Shown here: positions 1-7,307 of the stretch, piece after piece
Numbering within the stretch: position 1 is the first letter of the stretch
How the letters are laid out: every line of letters starts with the position of its first letter
Assembly: GCA_964501275.1 (NCBI GenBank)
Contig: CAZCSP010000011.1
Location: 1-64,000, forward strand
Direction of reading: 5' to 3'
Length of the DNA: 64,000 nucleotides
Source of the DNA: 55-13 sp964501275
Lineage (GTDB): Bacteria; Armatimonadota; Fimbriimonadia; Fimbriimonadales; Fimbriimonadaceae
Notes under the pieces: generated by a model
Told to the model about the DNA's origin: nothing
Database searches by the model: none
What the model saw: the letters and a program-made list of their open reading frames with translations, nothing else
Position numbers and translations under genes: made by a program

Positions 1-2
1 CC

Positions 3-407
3 ATGAGCGTTGGCCGTCGAGCCTATGATTTGATGCGTGGGTATGTGAACCGGGAGTGGGACCGAATTAAGGGCGTAGAGTTCGACAGCGCCGAACGGGA
101 GCTCCAAGAAGCCTTGGAACGGCCGACCGTGCGCAAGATGGACCTGAGCGGAATGGCCGAGACGGCGGTCGTCGACCGCCAGCTCACCGCCTCCAAGATC
201 CTCGGCGTCCCCATCAACGCCCCCTACGCCGACATCCACCGCGCCTTCGAGAAGCTCAAAAAGCGCAGCGACGCCTCCAACTTCCCCTCCGGCTCCCCCG
301 AAGCCGCCCAAGCCATCGAGATTCAGAGGCGAGTCCAATGGGCCTATGGCGTGCTGACCGAGGGCATGGACGTGACGGAGAAGCGGTTTCGGAGTTTGGA
401 GATTTAG
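3..407 (+). CDS. J-domain-like small protein
   Basis: A 134-residue protein. Residues about 62-120 read like a degenerate DnaJ J-domain: the stretch ILGVPINAPYADIHRAFEKL matches the usual helix I-II pattern, and a later segment (QRRVQWAYGVL) matches helix IV. The HPD tripeptide that stimulates Hsp70 ATPase is missing, so it is more likely a J-like scaffold than a working co-chaperone. The N-terminal 60 residues are charged and unrecognised. The ATG lies two bases from the window edge, so its promoter and neighbours are unseen and a longer upstream start cannot be excluded. Function is not known. Confidence 0.6.
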   Translation: MSVGRRAYDLMRGYVNREWDRIKGVEFDSAERELQEALERPTVRKMDLSGMAETAVVDRQLTASKILGVPINAPYADIHRAFEKLKKRSDASNFPSGSPEAAQAIEIQRRVQWAYGVLTEGMDVTEKRFRSLEI

Positions 408-420
408 GGACGGCGTTGGG

Positions 421-545
421 GTTTAGGCATTGGGCATTCGGCATTCGGCATTCGGCATTGGGGGCAGATCGGTCTGATAAGTCCGATCAGTCAGATAAGT
501 CAGATTCACCCCAACCCCCAAAACCCAAAACCCAAAACCTAAAAC
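421..545. repeat. GCATTSGG / CCCAAAA low-complexity spacer
   Basis: The spacer between two convergent genes consists of near-tandem GGCATTCGGCATT words followed by CCCAAAACCCAAAACCTAAA words. The same vocabulary recurs at 3200-3326, 44550-44600 and 45850-45955, and inside nrdJ near 40075-40165. No gene is visible here. Confidence 0.7.
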
Positions 546-547
546 CC

Positions 548-1093
548 CTACGCCGTCCCCAAGTAGTGCTCCGCTGTGACCCCATAGAACCGATCCGTGG
601 AGCCCAGATACCGCATCCCGATCTTCTGCATGATCTTCAGCGACGCTTTGTTCTCGGGATAGGCGATGGCGTGGAGTTCCTTCAACCCCAGGGAGAATCC
701 ATACTTCATCACTCCAAACCCGCACTCCGTTCCCAAACCCTGCCCCCAATAGTCCCGGGCCAGGTGCCAGCCGATCTCGATCTCCTCGGCGGCTTCGCCT
801 GAGGATAGCTCCAGGGGTTTCAATAGCGAAGTCCCGATCGGCTCTCCGCTCGATTTCAAAACTAAGGCCGCATAGATATAGCCTTCCGGCGAATTCCCGT
901 ACTTATCCACCGCTTTGCCCAGCCGCTCCCGCATCTCATCCACAGACCCAATGGTCGCCCCCGCCCCATTCCGCCCGAGGTAGCGCATGACCTCGGGATC
1001 GCCGTACAGTCGCAGGGCGTATTCGGCATCGTCCAGGGTCCAGGGGCGGGCGATCAGCCGCTCGGTTTCATAGATCATTTGGGTAACGTTCAT
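548..1093 (-). CDS. GNAT-family N-acetyltransferase (RimJ/RimL-like)
   Basis: A 181-residue acetyltransferase_3-type protein. The opening (ETERLIARPWTLDDA) is the classic first strand of RimJ/RimL-like enzymes, and the acetyl-CoA binding motif A is clear (RDYWGQGLGTE). The C-terminal half carries the typical YPENKASLKIMQKIGMRYLG segment, where the Asn and Ser positions help acetyl transfer. Such enzymes move acetyl from acetyl-CoA to an amine on a protein or small molecule; the acceptor here cannot be told. An open frame continues far upstream but is antisense to the esterase gene, so the ATG at 1093 (or 1078) is the likely start. It is divergent from the esterase. Confidence 0.85.
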   Translation of the reverse strand: MNVTQMIYETERLIARPWTLDDAEYALRLYGDPEVMRYLGRNGAGATIGSVDEMRERLGKAVDKYGNSPEGYIYAALVLKSSGEPIGTSLLKPLELSSGEAAEEIEIGWHLARDYWGQGLGTECGFGVMKYGFSLGLKELHAIAYPENKASLKIMQKIGMRYLGSTDRFYGVTAEHYLGTA

Positions 1094-1096
1094 TCT

Positions 1097-1780
1097 ATGC
1101 TCGTCGCCATTGCCGCCGCCATCGCTCTGTCCCAGGTGCCGGTCACCTTTGAGGGGAAGGTCACCCGGACCGTTACGGGCCGCTATCTGGCCTACACGCC
1201 TCAGGACTATACGGCGGACAGCCAGAAGAAGTGGCCGCTGATCCTGTTTCTGCATGGCGCGGGCGAGCGGGGAAGCGACTTGAACCAGGTCAAACTCCAC
1301 GGCATCCCCAAGGAGATCGAGGCGGGGCGAAAGCTTCCCTTCATCGTCATCGCCCCCCAATGCGACGCGGGCCAGTGGTGGGACACCCAGAACCTGATCC
1401 TCTTTTTGAACGACGCCGAGAAGCGGTATCGGGTGGACAAGGACCGCATCTATGTCACGGGCCTCAGCATGGGCGGGTTTGCCAGCTGGGCTCTGGCGAT
1501 GGAGCAGCCCAACCGCTTCGCTGCCATCGCCCCGGTCTGTGGCGGAGGCGACACAAAGAATGTTTCCCGCATCGCCAAGCTCCCCATCTGGACCATCCAC
1601 GGCGACAAGGACCAAGCGGTGAACGTCGAGCAGTCCCGCAAATTCGTGGACGCGCTCAAGGCCATGGGCAGCGATATCCGCTACGACGAGATCAAAGACG
1701 GCGGCCACGACGTCTGGACCCAGTTCTATGCTCAGCCCGAACTCTATGAGTGGTTCTTGAAACACAAGCGGAAACGGTAA
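1097..1780 (+). CDS. Secreted esterase (alpha/beta hydrolase, phospholipase/carboxylesterase type)
   Basis: A 227-residue alpha/beta hydrolase. The short hydrophobic start (MLVAIAAAIALSQVPV) looks like a signal peptide, which supports the ATG at 1097 over the one at 1079. The oxyanion region (LFLHGAGERGSD), nucleophile elbow (GLSMGG), acid residue (IHGDKDQAV) and catalytic histidine (GGHDVW) appear in order. This pattern matches the single-domain feruloyl-esterase/PHB-depolymerase-like enzymes common in soil bacteria, which cleave ester bonds outside the cytoplasm. The substrate is unknown. The C-terminal fold resembles that of the hydrolase domain fused to the BlaR1-like protein at 4542-6821. 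Confidence 0.85.
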   Translation: MLVAIAAAIALSQVPVTFEGKVTRTVTGRYLAYTPQDYTADSQKKWPLILFLHGAGERGSDLNQVKLHGIPKEIEAGRKLPFIVIAPQCDAGQWWDTQNLILFLNDAEKRYRVDKDRIYVTGLSMGGFASWALAMEQPNRFAAIAPVCGGGDTKNVSRIAKLPIWTIHGDKDQAVNVEQSRKFVDALKAMGSDIRYDEIKDGGHDVWTQFYAQPELYEWFLKHKRKR

Positions 1781-1824
1781 GGATTTTTGTGTTACAGTGG
1801 CGATGCTCAAAAGGAGTCTATTAA

Positions 1825-2187
1825 ATGAAAAAGCTACTGATATTCGCCGTTCTCACAATCTGTCTTGCGATCACGGGATGCGGCTCGTCCGACCCGATGG
1901 CGGGCACTTGGAAGCTTGAAGTGAGCGAAGACATGAAGAAACTGATGGGAGACAATTCCCCCACTTCTACTGCCGTGTTCAAAGACGGCACGGTCAAGCT
2001 GACGATGGCAATGGGCACCCGTACAGAGGAGCTCGAAGGGACTTACAAGTTAGAGGGCAAGACGCTCACCATCACCCCAACCAAAGAGGGCGGAAAACCC
2101 TCCAACGATAAGCCGGAGACGATCACGCTCGCCGACGACATGAAGTCGTTTGATATGCCAGGCGGCGTAAAGATGGTCAAGCAGTAG
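1825..2187 (+). CDS. Small lipoprotein
   Basis: A 120-residue protein with a lysine start, a hydrophobic core and a lipobox (LAITGC), so it should be lipid-anchored at Cys19. The mature part has beta-rich repeats of the GTWKLEVSED...GTYKLEGKTLTITP kind, resembling small lipocalin-like or DUF-type lipoproteins. A good ribosome site (AAGGAG) lies 10 bases before the ATG. It stands alone between an esterase and a cupin. Function is unknown. Confidence 0.8.
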   Translation: MKKLLIFAVLTICLAITGCGSSDPMAGTWKLEVSEDMKKLMGDNSPTSTAVFKDGTVKLTMAMGTRTEELEGTYKLEGKTLTITPTKEGGKPSNDKPETITLADDMKSFDMPGGVKMVKQ

Positions 2188-2204
2188 GTTCGGCGCTAAC
2201 CTAC

Positions 2205-2246
2205 AGTCGGTCGTCCAAAGAAACATGTTTCTTTGGACGACCGACT
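2205..2246. repeat. Perfect 42-bp palindrome over a start codon
   Basis: Bases 2205-2225 are the exact reverse complement of 2226-2246 with no spacer. The centre (AAACATGTTT) contains the ATG of the following cupin gene. It could form a 21-bp cruciform, or a hairpin hiding the start codon. It is not followed by a T-run, so it is not a standard terminator. Confidence 0.95.
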
Positions 2247-2557
2247 TTCTCACCTCTCCCAACGCCTTTTTCAAGGTCCTTGCCAACACCGCCCACACCC
2301 AGGTCGCCTCGATGAACTTGCAAAAGGGCCAAATCAGCGGAAACTACGGCACTGACCACCCCCACGCCGACCAGATCCTCTTGGTCTTGGCAGGAGAGGG
2401 TCGGGCGAAGGTCGAAGGCGAATCGCACGACCTCCACCCCGGCGACGTCCTGCTCATCTCGGCGGGAGAGAAGCATCAGATTCGCGGAGAGTCGGTGGAG
2501 CTTTTCCAGACTGCGAATTTCTATTCTCCCATAGCCTATCCCGAAGAGATGGACTAA
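2225..2557 (+). CDS. Single-domain cupin
   Basis: A 110-residue cupin_2 protein. The first cupin motif is visible (HPHADQILLVLAGEGRAKV), as is the second (HPGDVLLISAGEKHQI). The histidines and aspartate in these motifs normally hold a divalent metal. Family members range from sugar-binding proteins to dioxygenases; nothing here decides the role. The first seven codons lie in the 42-bp palindrome and no Shine-Dalgarno is visible, so initiation may be unusual. The next Met (MNLQKG) would delete the first strand of the barrel, so the palindromic ATG is preferred. Confidence 0.8.
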   Translation: MFLWTTDFLTSPNAFFKVLANTAHTQVASMNLQKGQISGNYGTDHPHADQILLVLAGEGRAKVEGESHDLHPGDVLLISAGEKHQIRGESVELFQTANFYSPIAYPEEMD

Positions 2558-2589
2558 AAGTACAAGTATCGACGCGGGCACAAGCATTG

Positions 2590-2612
2590 GCCGATCTGGA
2601 GATCAGCGGTCC
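2590..2612. repeat. REP copy at the edge of the scaffold gap
   Basis: This 23-bp sequence is identical to the REP at 48307-48329 and differs by one base from that at 48376-48398. It is preceded by an ACAAG word, as are the other copies. It runs straight into the N gap, so the assembly probably broke on this repeat. Confidence 0.85.
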
Positions 2613-2712
2613 NNNNNNNNNNNNNNNNNNNNNNNNNNNNNNNNNNNNNNNNNNNNNNNNNNNNNNNNNNNNNNNNNNNNNNNNNNNNNNNNNNNNNNNN
2701 NNNNNNNNNNNN
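2613..2712. other. Assembly gap (100 N)
   Basis: Exactly 100 undetermined bases, the usual placeholder for a gap of unknown length. One edge is a REP copy, so the missing part may hold more REPs as well as the start of the next gene. Confidence 0.99.
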
Positions 2713-3150
2713 ACGGCGGGGGTGGTTGGGCTGTTTGGACTGATCCTGTGGCTTCTCCTCTTCGAGAAACCCACCTTGATGACGCCTAAGTTTCTCCAAT
2801 CAGCCCAGTCCGCCCGCCACCAGAACCACTACGAAGACCGGCTCGTCTCCAGCGAAGCCAACGGTCAGGTTCGGCACGTCCGCCGCACCACCGTCACCGA
2901 GAGCATCGACTACTTCCCCAGCTTGGAGTTCGAGGAGTTGGTCGCCAACGCCCAGTCAGAGCTGACCTCGGGCCGAGGCTGGGATCTGGCAGCGGTGCCC
3001 AAAGACAAAGTCGCCCGCTTCTACCAGCGAACCTCCAACACGACGATCGCCATCTACGTGAGAAACAACCGAGCCCGAGCCACCGTCTCCCAAACCCGCT
3101 TCGCCACCCCCATCGACCGGTTCAGGCATTGGTGGGGGAAAAGGTTTTAG
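2713..3150 (+). CDS. Membrane-anchored hypothetical protein, 5' end lost in gap
   Basis: The visible 145 residues begin with a transmembrane helix (VVGLFGLILWLLLF) and continue as a soluble domain of about 120 residues with no recognised motif. The start codon lies in the N gap, so the true length is unknown. The frame closes with a single TAG and its composition fits neighbouring genes. The orphan soluble part, rich in Arg and Thr, would face the periplasm or cytoplasm depending on any missing upstream helix. Confidence 0.6.
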   Translation, partial: TAGVVGLFGLILWLLLFEKPTLMTPKFLQSAQSARHQNHYEDRLVSSEANGQVRHVRRTTVTESIDYFPSLEFEELVANAQSELTSGRGWDLAAVPKDKVARFYQRTSNTTIAIYVRNNRARATVSQTRFATPIDRFRHWWGKRF

Positions 3151-3199
3151 GGTTCCTCGGTTTTAGATTCTTGGCACCGGAGTCTTCACCCAAAACCCA

Positions 3200-3326
3200 C
3201 CGCCGAATACCCAAAATCCAAAACCCAACACCGAATGCCCAAAACCCAAAACCCAACGCCGAATACCCAAAACCTAAAACCCAACGCCGAATGCCCAAAA
3301 CCTAAAACCTAAAACCCACAACACCC
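3200..3326. repeat. Telomere-like CCCAAAAC / GCCGAATAC degenerate tandem repeat
   Basis: About a dozen imperfect copies of CCAAAACCCAAC-type words alternate with GCCGAATACC or GCCGAATGCC. The tract fills most of the space between two genes and resembles the tract at 421-545. No gene is seen. Confidence 0.8.
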
Positions 3327-3364
3327 TTCCCTCCCCCGGTCGTCTAAGCAAACAGAGGCCTATC

Positions 3365-4414
3365 ATGACGACCCTAATCTTGGCATCCATATTGGCGGTG
3401 AAATTCGCCGGGGGAACCCCCAACGCGTTCATCGCCGCCCTATCGACAGACACCCAGCAAAATGTGATGATGACCCAAGGCGATGGGGCGATTCTGGCGC
3501 GGGCTGAATTTGAAACCAGCGACCTGAACGAGATGTCGCGGGCTGTTCGCGCCCAGCTCAGCCACGCCATCCTTCCTGGCACCGACCTCATTCTCAGCGA
3601 CCAGTTTGTAGCCAGGGAACTGGTAGCGGAGAATCAGGGTCAGCGAGTATTGCGAGAAGGCGGTGAAGTAGAGATCGTTATCCGTGCCAATGAGGCTGTT
3701 TCCCGATCCAGCGCGACCGACGGATCCAGAAGAAGCGGCCGCTTCGAGCCCAACCGGATCGCCCTTCCCAAAACCGCCGTGCAAGACGGAAAAGTCACCT
3801 TCAAGACGGAAGGCAACGACGCCCTCCAGATCCCAATGGTCGGGCAAGCCCTGTCCAAGCCTGTGAAAGTGCACTGGTTCTACGATCGTGCTCCCATTTT
3901 CGTTCATGTGAAAGACCAGCCCGAAGAAGAGTTTGCGCGCTGGCTTGCCAAGGCGGTCGGAGCGAGGCTCGTCGTCAATGCTAAGGAGTATGCGTTCGAA
4001 CTCAACCCTTCCGAGGCACGAAAACGGGCCGTTGCGACGATCCAAAAAGAGCCCCTTCCCGAGCGCAACGCCGCGAGCCAGACCGCAGCCCGGAACTTCC
4101 GCATCGCCTGCCTGAATGCCTTGACCCCAGCCCAAATCTCCGCCGCCCTTGCCGAGAGCGGATCGACGACTCGGATCGAACTGGGTCCCCGAAGCCCTCT
4201 CACAAGGTTGGCAGTCCAGCGGGTCCAACAGATCGACGCCGAACGACAGTCCCGCCCCGTGCAAGGTCCTCCCGGCCAAGCCCAGCCAACCATCATGCAA
4301 CGGGTCGATCCCTCCCGGATGGCCGTCCTCATCGTGGATTCGAGATTCGGAGTACGAATGGAGATCCCGGTCTTGGACCAGAACGGAAGACCTGCGGGCG
4401 TGGTCAGGCTCTAG
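3365..4414 (+). CDS. Hypothetical exported protein
   Basis: A 349-residue protein starting with a short hydrophobic stretch (MTTLILASILAVKFAGG) that could be a weak signal peptide. An AGAGG ribosome site lies upstream. The body has no motif that I recognise; a segment near 185-215 (EEEFARWLAKAVGARLVVNA) looks like a small secretin/STN-type beta-alpha unit, which is only a shape impression. It stands alone, convergent with the BlaR1-like gene. Confidence 0.6.
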   Translation: MTTLILASILAVKFAGGTPNAFIAALSTDTQQNVMMTQGDGAILARAEFETSDLNEMSRAVRAQLSHAILPGTDLILSDQFVARELVAENQGQRVLREGGEVEIVIRANEAVSRSSATDGSRRSGRFEPNRIALPKTAVQDGKVTFKTEGNDALQIPMVGQALSKPVKVHWFYDRAPIFVHVKDQPEEEFARWLAKAVGARLVVNAKEYAFELNPSEARKRAVATIQKEPLPERNAASQTAARNFRIACLNALTPAQISAALAESGSTTRIELGPRSPLTRLAVQRVQQIDAERQSRPVQGPPGQAQPTIMQRVDPSRMAVLIVDSRFGVRMEIPVLDQNGRPAGVVRL

Positions 4415-4541
4415 TCATCTCCCCCTAGAACGCTCTTGGTTTTTGGGGGGATATGAGATTGTGCTTGAATACCGGATTCCAATTACAAGTTGGAACGGCG
4501 TCGTCCAGAGGAGCTTGTCAGGTTCACTTGGCATATTGGCC

Positions 4542-6821
4542 CTAGCCGCCAGAGTTCTTCTCCAGCCAATCCATGCCCTTGCGAATCATGCCGAAGATGT
4601 CCCCATGCCAGCCATGGCCGCCCTCATAGGTCTCCAGGGTGATCTTCGCGCCCGCCTTGCCCAACTCGTCCACGGCCTTGCGAGGCTGGGCGATGGGGAT
4701 GAAGTCGGTGGGAGAATGGAGTAGGTAGTAGGCATGCCCCTTGGCCGCGCTCGCGGGAGGCAGTTCGTCGGGACGGTAGATCGACATCGCCACAAAGGAC
4801 CCCTTGATCGTCCGTACGTTCATCGAGGCCGCATAAGCCGCCGGCCCGCCCGAGGACCAGCTAAGCGTGTAGATATGCTTCGGGTCGACCTTCACCGCCT
4901 TCTGCGCGTCCGCGATCACGGCTTCCAAGAACTGCTCGGTGGAAAACTTCATCGTCGCCCAACGCTTCTTGTTCGTCGGCCAGACGATCTGCGAGAACTG
5001 GTCCTCCGACCATTTGGGCGCCACGAGTTGGCAGACGATGTAGCCCTCCGGCAAAGCGGCTTTCCAGATACGCTGGACGAACGGGTTGAAGTCTGCGCTG
5101 CCGTCGCCGCCGGGCATCACCAACAGCATCTTATAGCCGCTCGTCGGCTCCTTCCCTTTACCGATCAGGAAGTAGGTCATCCGGGCGTCGCCGCCTACCT
5201 TGCGCTCCTCGTTCGAGACATCCTTGAGGTCCGAGTCGGGGTCTTCGGACGTATCCTGCACCGCCGCCTTAACCGGAGTATCGTCGGGAACGTACTGGGC
5301 CATCACGTCGTCCACCCAGACGGTGCCGGGGCCGTACATCTGGAGGGCCAGGGTGATCTCTCGTATCCCGGCTGGTATGGCCACGACCGAGGTGTAATAC
5401 TTCCAATCGTGGTCAGTTAAGTTGGTAGCCCCCTTGGTATCGCCTACATACGCGCCCCAATCGATCTTGCCGTCGTCCCCCGCGCCCGACATGATCACGG
5501 CGAGCGTGAATTTGGCAACAGACTGAGCCTTAACCCAAACCCCGACTTTAAGGCGCTTCGCCTTTCCATCGTAGGGAATCTGTTGGGCGGTCAACGCCAC
5601 GGGGTAGAAGCGCTTCTCCGACTTCTCAAACTTCAGGCTGGCCTTACCCGTTTTGAAAGTTTGGCGGTCGAGGGAAATCGTGACCGGAACATTGGCGTTG
5701 GGAGGCAAAGAGCCTCTCAGCCAGTTGGCCTCTTCCGATTCGAATCCTCCGTTGCGGACCACATTCTTCTCCGAAGTTCCTCCCTGCGCAGACAATTGCC
5801 AAGGCAGAACCAGCGCCAAGCCGACGAAAATCGCAAGCATGGATCCAAATCGGACCCTGGAAGCGGCAGGCGAATACACGTTCATTCTTCTTAACCTCTC
5901 TTTAAGCGAGTGATAGTTGGCGGTTGCTCCCAAGGCGGGAGACAAGTTTCGTTGGGAGTCCTTTGCGACGATCTTCATGAGAAGGCGGCCATAGGACCCG
6001 GGCGTGGAATGCGTCACATCGAGCGCAAGGGCGTCGCTGGCCGCTTCCCGCTCGGTCTCCCACTGACGGTTGGCAAGCCAAACCGTCGGCAGGAAGAAAA
6101 AGAGAATCTGCGCCACGGCCGGGAACAGGCTGGCTGGCAAATCCCGTCGTCGGATGTGCGCCAGTTCATGGGCGATCCCCATCCGTGCTTCTTCCTGCGA
6201 CAGGTCTTCGGTGAAACCGATCGGGACGAGAACCGTTGGCGAGAGAAGACCGATCACCATGGGCGAAGAGATCGCGGCGCTCTCCCTGACCACCGGCGCC
6301 CGGCGCAATCCCAGCTCCACCCCGAGTTCCCGCGCCATCCCCGCCAGGTCGTCTTCGGCGGGACGTGAGTCTCTCAACATTCGGTTGGCAACGAACCACT
6401 GCCGGAGAAACCCTACCAAACCCACGAGCACCCCCAACCCCCAAAGCCCGAATACCGCCAGCCCAACGCCAGACTTCAAGGGAGGTTCGGGCAGAGTAAG
6501 GGCGGGGCCGTCCTGGGTAACGACGTTGAGGTAATGCGAAGGCTTCGCCGGAACCCGAACGTCCGGGGCGAGAAGGTCCAGCCGATGGTTGAGCAGGGCA
6601 AAGGTGGACTCCTTCGACGGAAGCACGGATAGCTGAATCCCGGAGATAAACAGGAAGACCAGCGCCAGCTTGGCGGGAACCAGAAACCACAGCAACGCTC
6701 TGACGCGGGAAGGCATTTGACGAGCGAACCGACACACCGCCCAGACAACCGCCAGAAGGAGGGCGCTCTGCCAAATGGCGGCCCACATCACGTTGAGCCA
6801 ACCGCTTACGAACTCATTCAT
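4542..6821 (-). CDS. BlaR1/MecR1-type M56 sensor protease fused to a C-terminal hydrolase domain
   Basis: A 759-residue fusion. Residues 1-300 are an M56 (BlaR1/MecR1) integral membrane metalloprotease: several helices and the zinc motif HELAH at 218-222. Another helix near 325-345 exports the rest. Residues about 350-530 resemble a carbohydrate-binding or CBM4/9-like beta sandwich (NGGFESEEANW, WVDDV). Residues about 560-759 are an alpha/beta hydrolase with nucleophile elbow SWSSGG, acid loop HSPTDF and histidine GGHGWHG. Classical BlaR1 ends in a penicillin-binding sensor; here an esterase-like domain takes its place, so the inducer may be an ester or sugar rather than a beta-lactam. It overlaps the upstream blaI-like gene by 8 bp, so the two are one operon. 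Confidence 0.85.
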   Translation of the reverse strand: MNEFVSGWLNVMWAAIWQSALLLAVVWAVCRFARQMPSRVRALLWFLVPAKLALVFLFISGIQLSVLPSKESTFALLNHRLDLLAPDVRVPAKPSHYLNVVTQDGPALTLPEPPLKSGVGLAVFGLWGLGVLVGLVGFLRQWFVANRMLRDSRPAEDDLAGMARELGVELGLRRAPVVRESAAISSPMVIGLLSPTVLVPIGFTEDLSQEEARMGIAHELAHIRRRDLPASLFPAVAQILFFFLPTVWLANRQWETEREAASDALALDVTHSTPGSYGRLLMKIVAKDSQRNLSPALGATANYHSLKERLRRMNVYSPAASRVRFGSMLAIFVGLALVLPWQLSAQGGTSEKNVVRNGGFESEEANWLRGSLPPNANVPVTISLDRQTFKTGKASLKFEKSEKRFYPVALTAQQIPYDGKAKRLKVGVWVKAQSVAKFTLAVIMSGAGDDGKIDWGAYVGDTKGATNLTDHDWKYYTSVVAIPAGIREITLALQMYGPGTVWVDDVMAQYVPDDTPVKAAVQDTSEDPDSDLKDVSNEERKVGGDARMTYFLIGKGKEPTSGYKMLLVMPGGDGSADFNPFVQRIWKAALPEGYIVCQLVAPKWSEDQFSQIVWPTNKKRWATMKFSTEQFLEAVIADAQKAVKVDPKHIYTLSWSSGGPAAYAASMNVRTIKGSFVAMSIYRPDELPPASAAKGHAYYLLHSPTDFIPIAQPRKAVDELGKAGAKITLETYEGGHGWHGDIFGMIRKGMDWLEKNSGG

Positions 6822-7227
6822 CGGCGTCCCCCTTCTCCGAGTCCAGTCGTTCCGCCAACTCGTTCAACTGGGCCGTCTCCTCCTGGGTCAAACCGCGGGA
6901 GTTCGCAAGATAGGCCATGAAAGGCTGAATCGAGCCGCCCAATGTCCGCTCGACAAAGTTACGGACCAGGTTGTCCATCACCTCGGCCGGTTCTCGCCCA
7001 GGGGCATAGTGGAAGGCGCCTTTGCCCGGACTCCGCTGCAGGTAGCCCTTCTTCCGCAAACGCTCCATCACGGTGAGGATGGTGGTCCGCGCCAACCCCC
7101 GAGGCTCGCCGTATTGTTCGGCAACCTCGCGCACCGTCTTGGGAGGATCGCTGGCTATAAACTGCAACACCTCAAGTTCCAAATCTCCAAGCCTAGGCCC
7201 CGGCTCCGATCGCTTACGACTACGCAT
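6814..7227 (-). CDS. BlaI/MecI/CopY-family transcriptional repressor
   Basis: A 137-residue penicillinase-repressor family protein. The winged helix is clear (LGDLELEVLQFIA, then TTILTVMERLRKKGYL), followed by the C-terminal dimerisation helices that BlaR1-type proteases cleave to relieve repression. Target genes of the family carry TACNACANNTGTAGT-like operators, and two such palindromes cover this gene's own start (7218-7233 and 7248-7263), which suggests autoregulation. The ATG at 7227 lies inside the first operator; in-frame TTG (7245) or GTG (7242) starts are alternatives. It is co-transcribed with the M56 sensor. Confidence 0.9.
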   Translation of the reverse strand: MRSRKRSEPGPRLGDLELEVLQFIASDPPKTVREVAEQYGEPRGLARTTILTVMERLRKKGYLQRSPGKGAFHYAPGREPAEVMDNLVRNFVERTLGGSIQPFMAYLANSRGLTQEETAQLNELAERLDSEKGDADE

Positions 7228-7263
7228 GTAGTCAATATACACCAACTGACGACGAGCGTAGTC
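7218..7263. promoter_or_regulatory. Two BlaI-type operator palindromes
   Basis: GACTACGCATGTAGTC at 7218-7233 has perfect 6-bp arms. GACGACGAGCGTAGTC at 7248-7263 has one arm mismatch. Their centres are 30 bp apart, close to three helical turns, so two dimers would lie on the same DNA face. On the minus strand a TTGACT -35-like box overlaps the outer operator and a TATATT lies between the sites. Binding would block the blaI/blaR-like promoter and perhaps the divergent gene at 7308. Confidence 0.75.
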
Positions 7264-7307
7264 AAGTTTTTTCCAACTTTTCTCAAAATCAGTGCGACAA
7301 TAGAACC

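Noticed and set aside
1094..1810. N-terminal 239-residue extension of the acetyltransferase
   Set aside because: It is antisense to the esterase gene with its clear signal peptide and triad; the GNAT fold begins near 1093.
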